In this document: one piece after another, positions 43,986 through 53,643 of the stretch
How the letters are laid out: each line of letters starts with the position of its first letter
How positions within the stretch are numbered: the first letter of the stretch is position 1
NCBI GenBank assembly: GCA_030431455.1
Contig: JAUIJE010000002.1
Location: forward strand, 691,294-755,293
Reading direction: 5' to 3'
Source of the DNA: a bacterium
Lineage (GTDB): Bacteria; Myxococcota; UBA727; JAUIJE01
Length of the DNA stretch: 64,000 bases
Notes under the pieces: model-generated
What the model was told of the DNA's origin: nothing
Databases searched by the model: none
What the model saw: the letters and a program-made list of their open reading frames with translations, nothing else
Made by a program: the position numbers and the translations under genes

Positions 43986-45101
43986 TCAGGCCGCGACCCC
44001 GTGGATCATCGCGTCCATCACGTCGCGCATCTGGCAGACGTAGGCTTCGCGCACAAACTGTTGGTAGGCCGGGGAGCTCATGCCCCCCTCGGCGGCGAGC
44101 TGCTCGACCCCGCGGGTGGTGTCTTCCCACTTTTGGCGGATGACCCCGAGGTTCCATTTGCCGGCGATGACCGGGGTGGGGCGGATGTCTTTGAGGTCCG
44201 CTTCGTAGTCGATCCAGTCGTCCATCATCTGCACGAACAGGCTCACGTCGTACATCCACTGGCGGGCGTGCTCGCCGGCGTAGCGGTGCACGGGGAAAAT
44301 CAGCCCGTCGATGGTGCCCTCGACCCCGGCCAGGCGGTGGCACAGGCCGCGCGGGTCCTCGATGCCGGTCATGCCCTGGACCTCGGACTCGACCCACTCG
44401 ACCACCCGGGCGAGGGCGGCGTCGAAGATGGGCCGCTCGGTGTCGTTGAGGTCGGTGCTCATCGCGACTTGGATCGCCCGGGTGAGCTTGAGCGCGCCGT
44501 GGTCGGGGTCCCAGGTGCCGTCGAGCAGCCCCTTGATGCGGCGCTCGCGCTCGACCGGCTCGACGTCGTCCATGTAGTGGTCGAACGCGTGGTCGATGGT
44601 GGCGATGAAGGCCGCGATGTACACGATGCGGCGGTGATCGCGCTCGGGGAAGGCGGCGCCGAAGAGCTTCATCGCGAACGCGGCGCCTTTGTTGAGGCCG
44701 CGCGGCGACAAGCCGAGCAGGCTGCCGGTGCCGGTGGCGAGCTTGATCAGCCAGTGCGGGCGCTCGGCGCAGAACAGCACGGTGTAGGGCGCGGCCGCGT
44801 AGAGATTGCAGGCGAGGAAGCGCAGCTTCTTGGCGTCGGCGGAGTCGAGCTTGTCCGGCCAGTGCGCGGCGAACAGCGGCTCCACGTATTTGTCGTACAG
44901 CTTGTGGGTGTGGGCGCGGATGGCCTCGGCGAAGATGCCCGCGTGGGTGGCGGGGATGCCGATCATCTCCTCGAGGCGACGGATGCGCTCTTCGGGGTCA
45001 ATGTCCTTCGCGGGCAGGTCGAGCTCGACGACGGTCTCGGTCGCCAGCGCGGCTTGGTCTTGGTTTCCGGACGAAGCTGCGGACGGTTGCGTGGTGCTCA
45101 T
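43986..45101 (-). CDS. Class I terpenoid-synthase-like protein
   Basis: A 371-residue all-helical protein with two Asp-rich regions typical of class I isoprenoid synthases: IDHAFDHYMDDVEP (residues about 187-200) and MMDDWIDYEADLKD (about 303-316). In squalene/phytoene and terpene synthases such motifs bind Mg2+ and the diphosphate. The sequence is not close to a specific synthase that I recognise, and the DxxxD spacing is not perfect, so it may use a polyprenyl diphosphate or be a non-catalytic relative. Divergent from an RND transporter gene of the HpnN/MMPL type; together they could make and move an isoprenoid lipid. Confidence 0.68.
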   Translation of the reverse strand: MSTTQPSAASSGNQDQAALATETVVELDLPAKDIDPEERIRRLEEMIGIPATHAGIFAEAIRAHTHKLYDKYVEPLFAAHWPDKLDSADAKKLRFLACNLYAAAPYTVLFCAERPHWLIKLATGTGSLLGLSPRGLNKGAAFAMKLFGAAFPERDHRRIVYIAAFIATIDHAFDHYMDDVEPVERERRIKGLLDGTWDPDHGALKLTRAIQVAMSTDLNDTERPIFDAALARVVEWVESEVQGMTGIEDPRGLCHRLAGVEGTIDGLIFPVHRYAGEHARQWMYDVSLFVQMMDDWIDYEADLKDIRPTPVIAGKWNLGVIRQKWEDTTRGVEQLAAEGGMSSPAYQQFVREAYVCQMRDVMDAMIHGVAA

Positions 45102-45312
45102 GTGTCTCCCCCGGTCACGACATCGTGTACGCCAATGTCATACCCGACGACGAACCATTCTGCACCCCCCATGCGGGCCCGCGAAGAGAACGGCGTCACG
45201 GCTCCCGCAAAAAGCCTGACCGGGCACGAACTTGTGTCGCTCTGCGTTGAAACTTCGTCTCGCCGGCTGTACTGCGGGCGACGTCGTCACCAGGCGAGGG
45301 GGAAGAACGACC

Positions 45313-47661
45313 GTGCGCCCGGTGCCGCGCGTTTTTGACCGGCTCAGCGCCTTCATGCTGGCCCATCGCTGGTGGGCCCTGCTCGGCTTTGTCGTGGTCT
45401 CCCTCGCGATCGCCGCGGGCGCGGCCCAGCTGCGGGTCGATTTTTCCGCGCGGGCCTATTTCGGGGCCAAGGGCGACACCGAAAAGCACCTCGCCGACTT
45501 CCACCGCGCGTTCGGGCCCGACGACGACGCGATCTTCGTGCTGCTCAAGACCGACGACACCGTGCTCGACCAGGCCGGCCTCGACCGGGTGCACCAGTTG
45601 TCGGAGGCGCTGCAGAGGGTCGACGGGGTCGACGACGTCATCTCGCTCACCCACACCGCCTTGCCCACGCAACAAGACGGCGCCCTCGCGTTTGTGCCCG
45701 CCGCCCGCGACGTCCCCGCGGACACCATCGCCCGCGCCGGCTTCCGCGCGCGCCTCCTGCAGAACCAACAGATCACCCCCACCATCCTCGCCGACGACGG
45801 CAGCGCCACCGTCATCGCCGCGACCTACGGCAAGACCATCGACCCCGACGACATCGGCGCGGTCCGCCCGTTGGTCCAGCGCATCGACGACATCGTGCGC
45901 GACGTGCCCGGGGCGAGCTTGGCCGGGCTGTCGGTGGTGCGGGCCCGGCTGCTCGGCCTCATCCTGGGCGACCAAATCCAGCTCGTGCCCCTGTCCTTTG
46001 CGTTGATGGCGCTGCTGCTGTTCTTTTTGTACCGGCGCGCCATCGGCGTGATCCTCCCCTTGCTCGCCGCGGGCATCCCCAGCGTGCTCGTCATGGGCGT
46101 CATGGGCTACCGGGGCGAACCCATCGGGGTGGTCAACCAGGTCTACTTCACCCTGCTGCCGGTGATCGCGGTGTCGGGCGCGATCCACCTGATCAGCCGC
46201 TACTACGACGACGCCAACGACCTCGGCACCCACGATGACACCCTCATTCCCCAGCACCGCACCGACGCGGTGCAAAGCGCGCTCCGGCACGTGGGGGCGG
46301 CGATCTTTTTCTCCGCCCTGACGACGGTGGTCGGGCTGTTCTCGCTGCACCTGTCGGACATGCCAGTGCTGAAAAGTTTCGGGCTGTACTCTGGCGTCGG
46401 GGTGGCGTTCGCCTTCTTCACCATCATCATTCTGTTGCCGATCCTGCTCGCGGCCACCCGCGGCCGGGTGCTCGACCCCGACAAAGCGGCGCGGGAATCG
46501 CGGATCAACCTCCTGCTCGGCCGGTGCGCGGACATCAGCCTCGGCCGCCCCAAGCTCTTCATCGCCCTGTCCGGCCTCGTGCTCGCGGGCTGTCTGTGGC
46601 TCGGCCAATCGGTGGTGCTCGACAACACCGTGAGCGAGCTGCTCAAGCCCGAGCACCCCACCACCCAGGCTGGCCGCCTCGTCGACAAAAAGCTCGGCGG
46701 CATCGTGGCGCTGGAGGTGCACCTCAAGGGGCCGCCCGGTTCATTTGTTCAGCCCGACGTGCTGCGCGCGCTGGACGCGATGGAGCGCGCCGCCCAGGAG
46801 GAGCCCGCGGTCCGCGCGGTGCAAAGCCCCGCCTCGTTGGTGCGCGCGCTCAACCAGGGCGTGGTCGGCGAAGACGCGATTCCCGACGAGCGCAACGTCG
46901 TGACCCAGCTTCTTTTCCTCGCCGAGGGCCGGCCCGAGGTCTCGCGGGTACTCACCGCCGACAAGAGCGAAGCCCGCCTGTCGATCCGGGTGCGCGACAT
47001 CGGCGGGCGCGCCTTCATCGCCCTGCGGGACCGCTTGGCCAAGCGCTTTGACGAGGTGCTCGCCGCGGTGCCGGACAAGGACCGCCCGACGTTGGTCTTC
47101 ACCGGCACCCCGCTGTCGGCCTACGTCGGCATCAACGCGTTGAGCAGCGATTTGCGCAACAGCGTGAGCGTGGCGTTCTTGGTCATCATCCTGATCATTT
47201 CCTTTATTTTCCGGTCGCCTAGGGTTGGGCTGGTCGCCTTCTTGCCCAACCTCTTGCCCCTCGCGGTCGGCTACGCCGCGCTCGCGGTGTTCGACTGGAA
47301 ACTCGAGCCCGGCCCGGCGGTGGTCTTCGTGGTCGCCTTAGGGATCGCCGTCGACGACACGATTCACTTGTTGGTGCGCGTCTTCGAACATCAATCCCGC
47401 GGTGAGCCCCTCAAGCTCGCCATCCGCAACGCGGTCATCCGCGCTGGACGACCGGTCATTATCACCACCGTCATTTTGACCGCCGGTTTCCTCGTCAACG
47501 TGCAAAGTTCGTTTCCGACCAATGCGCGTGTCGGTGCATTGGGTGCGTTGGTGATCTTCGTGGCGCTGCTCTGTGACCTTTTCGTCCTTCCCCCCTTCCT
47601 GCTGATCTTTGGCGCAAAAAGAGAGGGCAACAGTGTTCCCAAACACAGTCTCCGATCGTAA
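45313..47661 (+). CDS. RND/MMPL-family lipid exporter (HpnN-like)
   Basis: A 782-residue protein from GTG 45313 with twelve hydrophobic helices in two halves, each with one transmembrane helix followed by a periplasmic loop and then five helices; total length is normal for MMPL/RND lipid transporters. Conserved marks are LLPVIAVSGAIHLISRY and VFVVALGIAVDDTIHLLVR, which carry the Asp/His pair of the proton pathway. HpnN members move hopanoids or other lipids to the outer membrane. Divergently placed to the terpenoid-synthase-like gene. The longer upstream frame lacks support as part of the protein. Confidence 0.88.
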   Translation: MRPVPRVFDRLSAFMLAHRWWALLGFVVVSLAIAAGAAQLRVDFSARAYFGAKGDTEKHLADFHRAFGPDDDAIFVLLKTDDTVLDQAGLDRVHQLSEALQRVDGVDDVISLTHTALPTQQDGALAFVPAARDVPADTIARAGFRARLLQNQQITPTILADDGSATVIAATYGKTIDPDDIGAVRPLVQRIDDIVRDVPGASLAGLSVVRARLLGLILGDQIQLVPLSFALMALLLFFLYRRAIGVILPLLAAGIPSVLVMGVMGYRGEPIGVVNQVYFTLLPVIAVSGAIHLISRYYDDANDLGTHDDTLIPQHRTDAVQSALRHVGAAIFFSALTTVVGLFSLHLSDMPVLKSFGLYSGVGVAFAFFTIIILLPILLAATRGRVLDPDKAARESRINLLLGRCADISLGRPKLFIALSGLVLAGCLWLGQSVVLDNTVSELLKPEHPTTQAGRLVDKKLGGIVALEVHLKGPPGSFVQPDVLRALDAMERAAQEEPAVRAVQSPASLVRALNQGVVGEDAIPDERNVVTQLLFLAEGRPEVSRVLTADKSEARLSIRVRDIGGRAFIALRDRLAKRFDEVLAAVPDKDRPTLVFTGTPLSAYVGINALSSDLRNSVSVAFLVIILIISFIFRSPRVGLVAFLPNLLPLAVGYAALAVFDWKLEPGPAVVFVVALGIAVDDTIHLLVRVFEHQSRGEPLKLAIRNAVIRAGRPVIITTVILTAGFLVNVQSSFPTNARVGALGALVIFVALLCDLFVLPPFLLIFGAKREGNSVPKHSLRS

Positions 47662-47727
47662 CCTCTTGACACCCTTCCAAAGCCGGTAGTAACTCACCGA
47701 AATCTCAGAGGTTCTGAGGGGAAGATC

Positions 47728-48675
47728 GTGGCCAAGAGATACACCATCATGCTGGAAAAAAGCGCGGGCTCCACGGTCCGGCGCTTTCGTTTTCACATGG
47801 GTCTTCTCTATGTCGGGGTGGCCGCGTGTGCGCTCTTGTTGGCGGGACTGGTGACCTTCGGCGGACACTACGCCACATTGTCACTGCATGCCTTCGACTT
47901 GGAGCAGCTCACCGCGGAGAACAACCGCCTCGGAGAAAGACTCGCGTCGATGAATGCCCGCGTCGAGCGCGCCATGGTCAACGTCGACCGGCTCAACGCG
48001 ATCAACTCCGAGCTGCGCCGCAACGTGCGGCAGACCAGCGACGCCAAAGCCGACGTGCAGGGCCAAGCCCGCGCCCCGGTGAAGCGCACCTCGCCGGCCG
48101 GCGGCTCCAACATGCAGGAGCCCTTCGCGGTGGCGCCGGTCGGCGATGATCCCGACGTGGTGTCCATCCGGGCCGAGCTGGTCGACGGCCACATCGACCG
48201 TCTCCGCGACCTCGCCTCCCGCCAGACCCGCTCCTTGGCACAGTTGCAGGACTACTTCCGGACCCGCAAAGAGCTCCTCGACCACTCGCCGTCGGTGTGG
48301 CCCGCGTCCGGCTACTTCACGTCCAACTTCGGCCACCGCGACGATCCCTTCACCGGGGCGCGCACCCTGCACGCGGGCATCGACATCTCCAATGAAATTG
48401 GAACGCCCATTTACGCCCCCGCCGCCGGCGTGGTGGTGGTCAGCGGCCACGGCGGTGGTTACGGCAACCTCATCGAGCTCGACCACGGCCGGGGGGTGCG
48501 CACCCGCTTCGGTCACTTGTCCCGGCTGTTCGTGAAGGTCGGGGCCGAGGTCCAGCGCGGCACCCTCATCGGCCACATGGGCAACTCCGGCCGGAGCACC
48601 GGCCCCCACCTGCACTACGAAGTCCGGGTCAACGGCGAACCCAAGAATCCCGAGAACTACGTCGTGGAGTGGTAG
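47728..48675 (+). CDS. Membrane-anchored M23 (LytM) metallopeptidase
   Basis: A 315-residue protein: basic N-terminus, one membrane helix (residues about 25-45), a coiled coil (about 60-105), a linker and a complete LytM domain. H215 and D219 (LHAGIDIS), H294 and H296 (GPHLHYEVR) are the Zn ligands, so it should be an active peptidoglycan endopeptidase in the periplasm. FGHRDDPFTG matches the family. It is a paralogue of the protein at 56486. A terminator follows. Confidence 0.92.
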   Translation: MAKRYTIMLEKSAGSTVRRFRFHMGLLYVGVAACALLLAGLVTFGGHYATLSLHAFDLEQLTAENNRLGERLASMNARVERAMVNVDRLNAINSELRRNVRQTSDAKADVQGQARAPVKRTSPAGGSNMQEPFAVAPVGDDPDVVSIRAELVDGHIDRLRDLASRQTRSLAQLQDYFRTRKELLDHSPSVWPASGYFTSNFGHRDDPFTGARTLHAGIDISNEIGTPIYAPAAGVVVVSGHGGGYGNLIELDHGRGVRTRFGHLSRLFVKVGAEVQRGTLIGHMGNSGRSTGPHLHYEVRVNGEPKNPENYVVEW

Positions 48676-48707
48676 ACACCACGCCCCCAAAAGGTGAATA
48701 GAGACCG

Positions 48708-48741
48708 CCCGGCCACGTCCAAGGCCGGGTTCTCTTTTTTT
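48708..48741 (+). terminator. Intrinsic terminator after the M23 peptidase gene
   Basis: CCCGGCC pairs with GGCCGGG (7 bp, 8-nt loop) followed by TTCTCTTTTTTT. The next gene starts only 15 bp later. Confidence 0.9.
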
Positions 48742-48756
48742 GAGGTGGGGGAGACA

Positions 48757-49470
48757 ATGAACAAGTTCTTTTTGTGTGTGCTGGTGGTGGCCGCGGCGGT
48801 GCCGGCCTTGGCCCAAGACGACGGCGAACGGCTGCCCGCGCCCGGCGCCGAGGCCCCGGACGACTTCGCGGACGACGAGGGCGGGGCAGACCCGGCGGCG
48901 ACGGACGGGCCGGAGGACGCGGCGGCGACCGACGAGCCCGCCCCCCGAGACGAGGACGCGCCCCCCCGGAAGGCCCGGGACCGCGACGCGGACGAGTACG
49001 ACGACGACCGCGCCTCAGACCGCCGGCGGCGGCGCGACCGGGCCCCGGCCAGCGACGTGGAAGAGCTCGGCTTCTTTGACCGGCACTTCACGTTTTCGCT
49101 CAACGACAACCTCGAGCCCGAGATCGAAGAGAACCTCGCGGTGATCTGGGTGGCGTCGGTTCTGCTCACCACGCCGATCTCGGTGTTCGGCATGATTTGG
49201 GCGCCGGTGGCCTTCGGCGCGGGCAGCCCCGACGGCGATTACTGGCTGGACGCCATTGTCCACCATCTCGCCTCCTCGCTCGGCCGGGCCTGCATCAGTG
49301 GCTGCTTTCCCTTGTCCCTGGCCTGGCTCATCTACCTGGAGCCGGTGCAGATGATCAACATGTACGACTACCACCTGAAGCGGAAGCGGGCCGCGCGGGG
49401 CGAGCGCACGGCGCGGGCCCAGGTGCCGGGCCCGGTGCGCACCGCCCAAGCCGAGGCCCACGCCTACTGA
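48757..49470 (+). CDS. Secreted/membrane protein of unknown function with acidic N-terminal region
   Basis: A 237-residue protein with a signal peptide (MNKFFLCVLVVAAAVPALA) and about 85 residues rich in Asp, Glu, Ala and Arg, then two hydrophobic helices (IWVASVLLTTPISVFGMIW, LGRACISGCFPLSLAWLIYL) and a basic tail. It could sit in the inner membrane with an acidic periplasmic domain. The stop TGA shares bases with the next ATG (TGATG), so the DHFR-like gene is coupled. No family recognised. Confidence 0.72.
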   Translation: MNKFFLCVLVVAAAVPALAQDDGERLPAPGAEAPDDFADDEGGADPAATDGPEDAAATDEPAPRDEDAPPRKARDRDADEYDDDRASDRRRRRDRAPASDVEELGFFDRHFTFSLNDNLEPEIEENLAVIWVASVLLTTPISVFGMIWAPVAFGAGSPDGDYWLDAIVHHLASSLGRACISGCFPLSLAWLIYLEPVQMINMYDYHLKRKRAARGERTARAQVPGPVRTAQAEAHAY

Positions 49471-50021
49471 TGGCGGGCCAGGTACGCGTATACATTGCGT
49501 GTTCGCTCGATGGGTTCATCGCCGGTCCCGGCGATGACCTGTCGTGGCTGCCCGGCGCGGACGGCCAACCGGTGGAGGCCGCGCCCACCGCGGCCCTGGG
49601 GTACGAGGCGTTCATGAACGACGTGGGCGCGCTGCTGATGGGCCGGCGCACCTACGACGTGGTGTGCGGGTTCGAGGGGGCTTGGCCCTATGGGGACAAG
49701 CCGGTGCTGGTCGCGACCCACCGGCCCCTGTCCGCGAAGGCGGACACGGTGCGGGCGGTGTCCGGCGACATCACGTCGGTGGTGGCCGAGGCCCAGGACG
49801 CGGCGGGGCCACAGGACGTGTACCTCGACGGGGGCCAGTTGATCCGCGCCGCGCTCGATGCCGGCGTGGTGGACGACCTGGTGGTGACGATGGTGCCGCT
49901 GGTGCTCGGGACCGGGCACCCGCTGTTCGCGGGGGTAGAGCAGCGGCACCGCTTCGAGGTCAAGTCCCACCACGACATGGTCCCGGGGATGGTGCAGTTG
50001 CATTTGGTCCCGAAGCGCTGA
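49470..50021 (+). CDS. Dihydrofolate reductase/RibD C-terminal family protein
   Basis: A 183-residue protein with the RibD-C/DHFR-like pattern: VRVYIACSLDGFIAGPGDDL, GALLMGRRTYDVV, PVLVATHRPLS, DVYLDGGQLIRAALDAGVVD and LVLGTGHPLF. Such YyaP/YwjB-like proteins bind NADPH and reduce small pteridine or other substrates that are usually not defined. ATG 49470 overlaps the stop of the preceding gene by 1 bp. Confidence 0.9.
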   Translation: MAGQVRVYIACSLDGFIAGPGDDLSWLPGADGQPVEAAPTAALGYEAFMNDVGALLMGRRTYDVVCGFEGAWPYGDKPVLVATHRPLSAKADTVRAVSGDITSVVAEAQDAAGPQDVYLDGGQLIRAALDAGVVDDLVVTMVPLVLGTGHPLFAGVEQRHRFEVKSHHDMVPGMVQLHLVPKR

Positions 50022-50029
50022 ACCACCGC

Positions 50030-50944
50030 TTACATCAAGACCCCGGGCACGATGGGCTTGACCTGCTCCCGGGGCGTTTCTGTGCCCAGGCGCTCGACGA
50101 GGTTGATCTCGATGGTGCGGGACAGGGCGGACAGGGGCAACGCCGGCCAGAACATCGTGAACGGGTCCTCGAGCACGCGCCCCACCTCCGAGATGAGCAT
50201 GAACGCCATGCACACAATGATATTGACCGGGATGACGGCCCAGCCCAACGGCTCGATGGCGGCGAGGGGGAACAGGATCGAGAACACCTGGACGAGCAGC
50301 TCGGTGATGTTGCTGTAGCCGCGGGGCAAGGGGGTCTTCTTGATGCGTTCGCAACCGCCTTGGATGTCGAGCAGGTGACGCACGCTCAGATCGAGGCTTT
50401 GCACCCGGAACTCGTCGAGGTCGCCCTGTTTTTGCAGGGCCACCACGTCCTCCATCTGCGCCTGCAGCAAGGCGTGGGTGGCGTTGGACGAGCCCTGCAA
50501 ACGGGCGCGGTCGTCGTCGCGCAAGAACAGCCCCACCTCTTCGTCTTGCAACGGGTCCGCCCCCCGCAGCAAACACCGCAAAACATGCACATACGCGATG
50601 TGGCGCCGGACCATGCGCGACTGGGTGTCGCTGGGGCCGTCGCCGGCCTTGGGCAGGTACACCAGCACCTGGGTGCACCAATGGCGCGAGGTGTTGATCA
50701 AGCGACCCCACAGCTTGCGGCCTTCCCACCAGCGGGCGTACGACGAGTTGGTCCGGAAGCTGACGAAGATGCCCAGGGCGCCCCCGATGATGCCGAGGGG
50801 GAGCGCGGGCAGCTTGATGTGGGTCCAGTCGGTGAACTCGTGAATGGACGCGACCGCCACGCTGGTGATGGTGTACAGCGCCACCGCTTTCCATTGCCAG
50901 CGGAAGAGGCCGAACACCCCCCCTTTGAAGTCGTGTTGAAACAC
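50030..50944 (-). CDS. Bestrophin-type chloride/anion channel
   Basis: A 304-residue protein with the UPF0187/bestrophin pattern: KLPALPLGIIGGALGIFVSFRT followed by NSSYARWWEGRKLWGRLINTS, a long helical cytosolic domain, ELLVQVFSILFPLAAIEPLG and INLVERLGTE. Bacterial bestrophins form pentameric anion or cation channels. GTG 50944 is the only start that fits the frame, and it lies back to back with the upstream ATG 50945 on the other strand, so the facing gene probably starts later. Convergent with the DHFR-like gene. Confidence 0.88.
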   Translation of the reverse strand: MFQHDFKGGVFGLFRWQWKAVALYTITSVAVASIHEFTDWTHIKLPALPLGIIGGALGIFVSFRTNSSYARWWEGRKLWGRLINTSRHWCTQVLVYLPKAGDGPSDTQSRMVRRHIAYVHVLRCLLRGADPLQDEEVGLFLRDDDRARLQGSSNATHALLQAQMEDVVALQKQGDLDEFRVQSLDLSVRHLLDIQGGCERIKKTPLPRGYSNITELLVQVFSILFPLAAIEPLGWAVIPVNIIVCMAFMLISEVGRVLEDPFTMFWPALPLSALSRTIEINLVERLGTETPREQVKPIVPGVLM

Positions 50945-51013
50945 ATGTCCCCCTGGTCCGAGCCCGAGCGGCCAAGGTTGCAATTCACCGTGGGCGCGGC
51001 AAGATATTTTGCG

Positions 51014-51364
51014 ATGAAACCGGGAATGAGCCCCACTTGGTCTGAGACGCGGACACTCCCCGAGGACGTCCAGCGGGACCCGCTTCGGTGCTTTGCCCAG
51101 GCCAACTACCGCGCGGTGTTCGACGCGCTGTCCATCGACGATCGGCAGGTCGTCGCCAATGGTCATGCATTCGTGCTCGGGACCCCCGGCGCTGGGGAGG
51201 TGCGGGTCCAGACCCAGATCGCGGCGGTGGAGACCCCCGAAGACAATGAATATGGATTCGTGACCGTGCACGTGTTGCTTGAGCGGCTCGATGGCACGCT
51301 GGTGTTCGGCGGGCACAAGTCGCTGGCGGTGCGCGGCGGGTTCTCCCAGCAAGTGTTTGGCTGA
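51014..51364 (+). CDS. Small soluble protein of unknown function
   Basis: A 116-residue protein from ATG 51014 (MKPGMSPTWSETRTLPEDVQ), preceded by an AT-rich hexamer region (AAGATATTTTGCG). It is alpha/beta with a middle strand RVQTQIAAVETPEDNE and an end VFGGHKSLAVRGG. No family recognised. An earlier ATG at 50945 would leave no room for a promoter next to the bestrophin start. It is followed 1 bp later by another gene, so they are coupled. Confidence 0.6.
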   Translation: MKPGMSPTWSETRTLPEDVQRDPLRCFAQANYRAVFDALSIDDRQVVANGHAFVLGTPGAGEVRVQTQIAAVETPEDNEYGFVTVHVLLERLDGTLVFGGHKSLAVRGGFSQQVFG

Positions 51365-51365
51365 C

Positions 51366-52439
51366 GTGAAGGTCTACTGGAACGACCTGGAGCTCGGTGA
51401 GGTCCTCCTCGAGGAGGAGGCGCTGCGGTTGCCGCGCTTGTCCGAGGACGAGGTCGAGACCATGCTCGGGCACCTCGCCCCCGGCCTGATCGAGGGCGAA
51501 GCGGTGCTGCCCCAGGAGACGTGTTTGGGGCTGATGCTCGACGTGTTCCGGCGGACATTCGAGAACGTGGAGCTGTTGGCGGTGCACGCCCACCATCACC
51601 TGCTCGCCGCCCCCGAAGAGAAGCTGCGGCTGCGCATCGAGGCGAGCAAGCGCCGGCGGTTTTACCGGGCGAGTTTTTGTATGTGGCTGGAGCGCGAGCG
51701 GGACGAACAGATCGTGAGCGACGCGGAGTTCGTGGTGCGGCTGTGGGCCGATGAGTACGCCGAGGCCCGGGGGGCGCGGCCTGCGGTGCCGCAGTACCCG
51801 ACCCACGCCTGGGAGGCCTCGTTGCCCTTTCCCGCCAACCGGGTGGCTCTCGACGAGGCGTTGCGGGGTTGGGTGCAAAATCCCGACGCGGCCCGCGCGA
51901 TATTGAACATCATCGACGAGCTTCCCTTCGAGGAGGACGCGGTCGCGTCGTACGAGGTCGAGGCCCAGCTGTGCGAGCTGGCCGACCAGGCGGTGCGGCC
52001 GCTGCCCGCTTATGCCCAGGGCGACGACGACCACGCGTTCCGGCTGGTGGTGTCCAAAGAGGCCAAGGAGTTCTTGCTCAAGGTCGGGCCGGTGCCGAGC
52101 GAGTGCGCGGATGCGCCCACCTTCGACCGGGCCTACGCGGAGATGTTGGCCCGCACCGACCAGTTCATTCAGGACCTCGAGGGGGTGTGGGGGGCGCCTG
52201 ACTTTGAGGGGCACGAGCTCATCCAGCGCATCGAAGAGGGCGACGAGCGGGTGGCGGACGCCGGGCGCATCCTCGCCGAGGAGATCGGCCTCGGCATCTC
52301 CGACGTGCTCGCCTGCTGGGAAAAAAACGACGCGTGGGCCTACGTGGCCCTGCAGCGCCAAGAGCCCGAATACCCCGTGCTGCTCGTGGCCGGGGTGCAG
52401 AAGCTCTCCGGCGAGCCGCTCATCGCGTTGTCGCGTTGA
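51366..52439 (+). CDS. Acidic soluble protein of unknown function
   Basis: A 357-residue acidic helical protein from GTG 51366, one base after the preceding stop. It has an AHHHLLAAPEEKLRLRIEAS stretch and a C-terminal strand EPEYPVLLVAGVQKLSGEPL; no signal or membrane segment. It overlaps the convergent gene by 20 bp. I do not recognise the family. Confidence 0.68.
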   Translation: MKVYWNDLELGEVLLEEEALRLPRLSEDEVETMLGHLAPGLIEGEAVLPQETCLGLMLDVFRRTFENVELLAVHAHHHLLAAPEEKLRLRIEASKRRRFYRASFCMWLERERDEQIVSDAEFVVRLWADEYAEARGARPAVPQYPTHAWEASLPFPANRVALDEALRGWVQNPDAARAILNIIDELPFEEDAVASYEVEAQLCELADQAVRPLPAYAQGDDDHAFRLVVSKEAKEFLLKVGPVPSECADAPTFDRAYAEMLARTDQFIQDLEGVWGAPDFEGHELIQRIEEGDERVADAGRILAEEIGLGISDVLACWEKNDAWAYVALQRQEPEYPVLLVAGVQKLSGEPLIALSR

Positions 52440-53643
52440 CCGGCCCCGACGAGGGCTTGGCCTCCGGCGAGAGCCACGCGGGGTAGGCGAGCTTCGGCGA
52501 GGTCAGCTCACAGCCTTCCGGCAACCGGGCGCAGCGGGGCTCGCCTTCGAGACCCAAAAAGCGCGGCTGTTCACAGTTGTCGATCAGGTGGCTCACGTAC
52601 ACCCGCCCGGTCTCGACGGTGCCGGGCTTTCCTTGGCGCCAGACCCGCACCAGCCACGCGCGCCGCTCGACCGGCACCCCGCAGGCGCGGGGGGCGCCGT
52701 CTTGCAAAAAGAGCACGTACACCGCGCGCTCGTCCTCGGAAAATTGCGCCACCGGGCGCGCGGTGGCGTACTCGTCCCCGTAAAGCGTGCCCAACAGGGC
52801 ATAGCGGCCGTCGAACCCCTTGCGCGAAAGGTTGGCCCCACCCTGGGCCCGCTCGACGGTGTACAGCCCCTGGGCGTCGAGGTGGGCATCGCCGTACCGC
52901 GAAAACGGCACCACGTCGAAGCCGGCCACGGTCCAGGACGGCACCAGGGCCCCGTCTTGGGCGGGCTTGGGCAAGTCAAACGCGAGCTGGCCCCCCTCGG
53001 TGCACACCGGGGCCGAGAGGGTTTGGGTGGTGTAGCCCTGCTCGGTCACGCTCACCACTTTGCCCGACGCCACCAATGGGAATGCACGACCGCGCAGGGT
53101 GGTGCGGTCCTCGGTCAAGACCAACGCGCCGGCCGGGCAAGGCAAGGGCACGTAGGCCCGGCCGCCGATGATGGGGTAGAGCGGCCCGTCCCACGAGAGG
53201 TTGCGGCGCTCGGCGGCGATGAGGCCCTTTTCACCCATGTGCGCGGCCTTCTTGTTGCCTTGGGCCGCGAACATCTTGGTCATCGCCGCGATGGCTTTTT
53301 CGTCCGCCGGGCGCAGGCCCACCGCGCGCAACCAGGCGTTGAGCTTGGTGCGGCCGGTGCTCTTTTGCGCGACCTTCGCCCAGTGTTCGAACGTGGGGCG
53401 CGTCGTCGACAAAAGCCGCTTGGGCACGTACCCGGACGCGACCTCGGTGCGCACCTTGACAAAGCCCCCCGCGGCGCGCGCGTCGATGCGCACCTCCGTG
53501 CCCACGCGCAGGGTGGTGACGACCTTGCTGGTCTTGTCCGGGGCTTCGCGCAGCCGCGCCACCGACGCGACCACGTAGTGGGGCGTATCCGCTTGGGCCC
53601 CGAGCAGGCATACCGAGAGCAGGACCAGACAAAGACCGCGCAT
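52420..53643 (-). CDS. Secreted protein with bacterial SH3 domain
   Basis: A 407-residue protein from ATG 53643 with a signal peptide (MRGLCLVLLSVCLLGAQA). Residues about 20-75 form a bacterial SH3-like domain (VASVARLREAPDKTSKVVTT, GFVKVRTEVASGYVPKRLL), which often binds cell-wall peptides. The C-terminal 290 residues are beta-rich and unassigned; one Cys pair near the end may form a disulphide. It starts on the same CATG as the methyltransferase gene on the other strand. Confidence 0.82.
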   Translation of the reverse strand: MRGLCLVLLSVCLLGAQADTPHYVVASVARLREAPDKTSKVVTTLRVGTEVRIDARAAGGFVKVRTEVASGYVPKRLLSTTRPTFEHWAKVAQKSTGRTKLNAWLRAVGLRPADEKAIAAMTKMFAAQGNKKAAHMGEKGLIAAERRNLSWDGPLYPIIGGRAYVPLPCPAGALVLTEDRTTLRGRAFPLVASGKVVSVTEQGYTTQTLSAPVCTEGGQLAFDLPKPAQDGALVPSWTVAGFDVVPFSRYGDAHLDAQGLYTVERAQGGANLSRKGFDGRYALLGTLYGDEYATARPVAQFSEDERAVYVLFLQDGAPRACGVPVERRAWLVRVWRQGKPGTVETGRVYVSHLIDNCEQPRFLGLEGEPRCARLPEGCELTSPKLAYPAWLSPEAKPSSGPVNATTR

